Of a DNA stretch of 6,483 nucleotides, positions 5,875-6,483 are shown piece by piece. The translations under genes and the position numbers were made by a program. How positions within the stretch are numbered: the stretch's first letter is position 1; the number at the start of each line of letters is the position of its first letter. The notes below the pieces were generated by a model that worked only from the letters and a program-made list of their open reading frames with translations, did not search any database and was not told where the DNA came from. The stretch spans positions 1-6,483 of the forward strand of contig CAKTAM010000101.1 of assembly GCA_934527255.1 (NCBI GenBank), in the 5' to 3' direction. The stretch is from an uncultured Oscillospiraceae bacterium (GTDB taxonomy: Bacteria > Bacillota > Clostridia > Oscillospirales > Ruminococcaceae).

Positions 5875-5895
5875 GCCTCAGGCATTGCGGCGCAG
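5860..5895. repeat. Nine-bp inverted repeat spanning convergent stop codons
   Basis: CTGCGCCGC (5860-5868) and GCGGCGCAG (5887-5895) are perfect reverse complements. The 18-base centre holds both stop codons, TAA (5872-5874) and the minus-strand TGA (5878-5880), and a small inner palindrome, GCCTCAGGC (5875-5883). No T-run follows on either strand, so it is not a standard intrinsic terminator. It could still slow polymerase or protect 3' ends of both convergent messages. Confidence 0.45.
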
Positions 5896-6483
5896 CTGCA
5901 GGCTTTGCGACAGGGCGGCCAGCAGTACGCTGGTACCAATGCGGCCCTTACAGCGGCAGCCGCCCTGCGCCCGCACCTGACTGAAGGTCGAGGGCAGGTG
6001 CACGGCAATTTTAACGGGGTCGCCGTGCGTGAGCATGGCATCCAGTGCGGTGCGCATGTTGCGCTCGACGTTTCCGGCCGAGGTGCCCATACATTGCGCT
6101 ACATGCGGATATAATACCTTTGTCATCTGGTACAGCGCATCGGGGTTGGCAGCCAGATAAACCAGTGCCTCACACAAAAAGGGAAAGCCTTTCAGGTGAC
6201 AGGGAATGCCCAGATCCCGCAGCAGCTGGGTATACTCCGCCCGTAGGCTGTCCTCCTGATCGTGGTACAGCCGCCGGGCAAGGCTCAGCGGCTGACGGAT
6301 GGCTTCTGCCAGACGGTATTCACTGATCGGCATGGAAAGCACGGCGGCATAGCCCGCGTTTTGCAGTGATTGTCTTTGTGTGGCGTCCACTGTGGGCAGC
6401 AGGGCAAAAAACAGCGTATCAGGCTGTGCGGGCAGCAATTGGCTGCGCTGCAGATGCTGTTTGGAATGGTATTGGGCTGGCAG
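5878..6483 (-). CDS. Spo0A-like regulator with degenerate receiver, 5' end cut off
   Basis: The visible 201 residues are the C-terminal part of a protein that continues past the right edge; the frame is open to position 6483. A TTG at 6436-6438 is only an internal candidate and has no support as the true start. The C-terminal half matches the Spo0A DNA-binding domain: LLRDLGIPCHLKGFPFL, then ALYQMTKVLYPHVAQCMGTS and VERNMRTALDAML, where Spo0A has GxPAHxKG, TKxLYPxIAxxxxTT and VERAIRHAI. The following region, to the end, also keeps the Spo0A length. Before it lies what looks like the end of a response-regulator receiver (TLFFALLPT, then NAGYAAVLSMPISEYRLAEAI). The usual Lys-Pro after strand 5 is Met-Pro, so normal phosphorylation switching is doubtful. 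It should be a cytoplasmic DNA-binding regulator; its targets are unknown. A plain Spo0A is unlikely because the receiver is so altered. Confidence 0.75.
   Translation of the reverse strand: MPAQYHSKQHLQRSQLLPAQPDTLFFALLPTVDATQRQSLQNAGYAAVLSMPISEYRLAEAIRQPLSLARRLYHDQEDSLRAEYTQLLRDLGIPCHLKGFPFLCEALVYLAANPDALYQMTKVLYPHVAQCMGTSAGNVERNMRTALDAMLTHGDPVKIAVHLPSTFSQVRAQGGCRCKGRIGTSVLLAALSQSLQLRRNA

Overview
The window reads as chromosomal DNA of a GC-rich Firmicute, most likely a gut clostridial relative of Faecalibacterium, Gemmiger or Subdoligranulum. This is inferred from four things. GC and third-codon GC are high. AGGAG-type ribosome binding sites precede most genes. GalK and GalT are the Firmicutes types. 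The last gene carries a Spo0A-type DNA-binding domain, which is a Firmicutes signature. No database search was possible, so all names rest on motifs read from the translations.

Layout, left to right. Positions 1-144 form a divergent promoter region: a leftward promoter with a ribosome binding site at the window edge, a 7-bp inverted repeat, and a rightward extended -10 promoter. The rightward promoter drives a small DUF1294 membrane protein (229-534). A second promoter near 596-623 and a 5' leader with two small hairpins lead into galK (726-2009), galT (2080-3567) and a compact 438-residue glycosidase-like gene (3640-4956). The three genes lie on one strand 70-72 bases apart and look like one operon. 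Two hairpins that read as intrinsic terminators in opposite directions follow (4930-4962 minus, 4965-5013 plus). Then comes a PHP-family phosphatase (5107-5874, plus). It converges, with stop codons 3 bases apart, on a Spo0A-like regulator (minus strand, stop at 5878-5880), which is cut by the right edge.

How the genes fit together. GalK phosphorylates galactose, and GalT exchanges galactose-1-phosphate with UDP-glucose, giving the core of the Leloir pathway; galE and galM are not in the window. The third operon gene is the most interesting item. It appears to be a stripped-down member of the GH127 (DUF1680) superfamily. It keeps the Glu-x-Cys and Cys-Cys set that binds zinc and supplies the cysteine nucleophile in that family. 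It lacks the C-terminal beta domains and shows no Glu at the position expected for the acid/base. Its position suggests that it works inside the cell on a galactose- or galactofuranose-containing, or related arabinose-containing, sugar and feeds galactose to GalK. That role is inference.

The minus-strand terminator at 4930-4962 has no minus-strand gene directly before it. The nearest one is the Spo0A-like gene, whose read-through transcript would cover the whole PHP gene in antisense.
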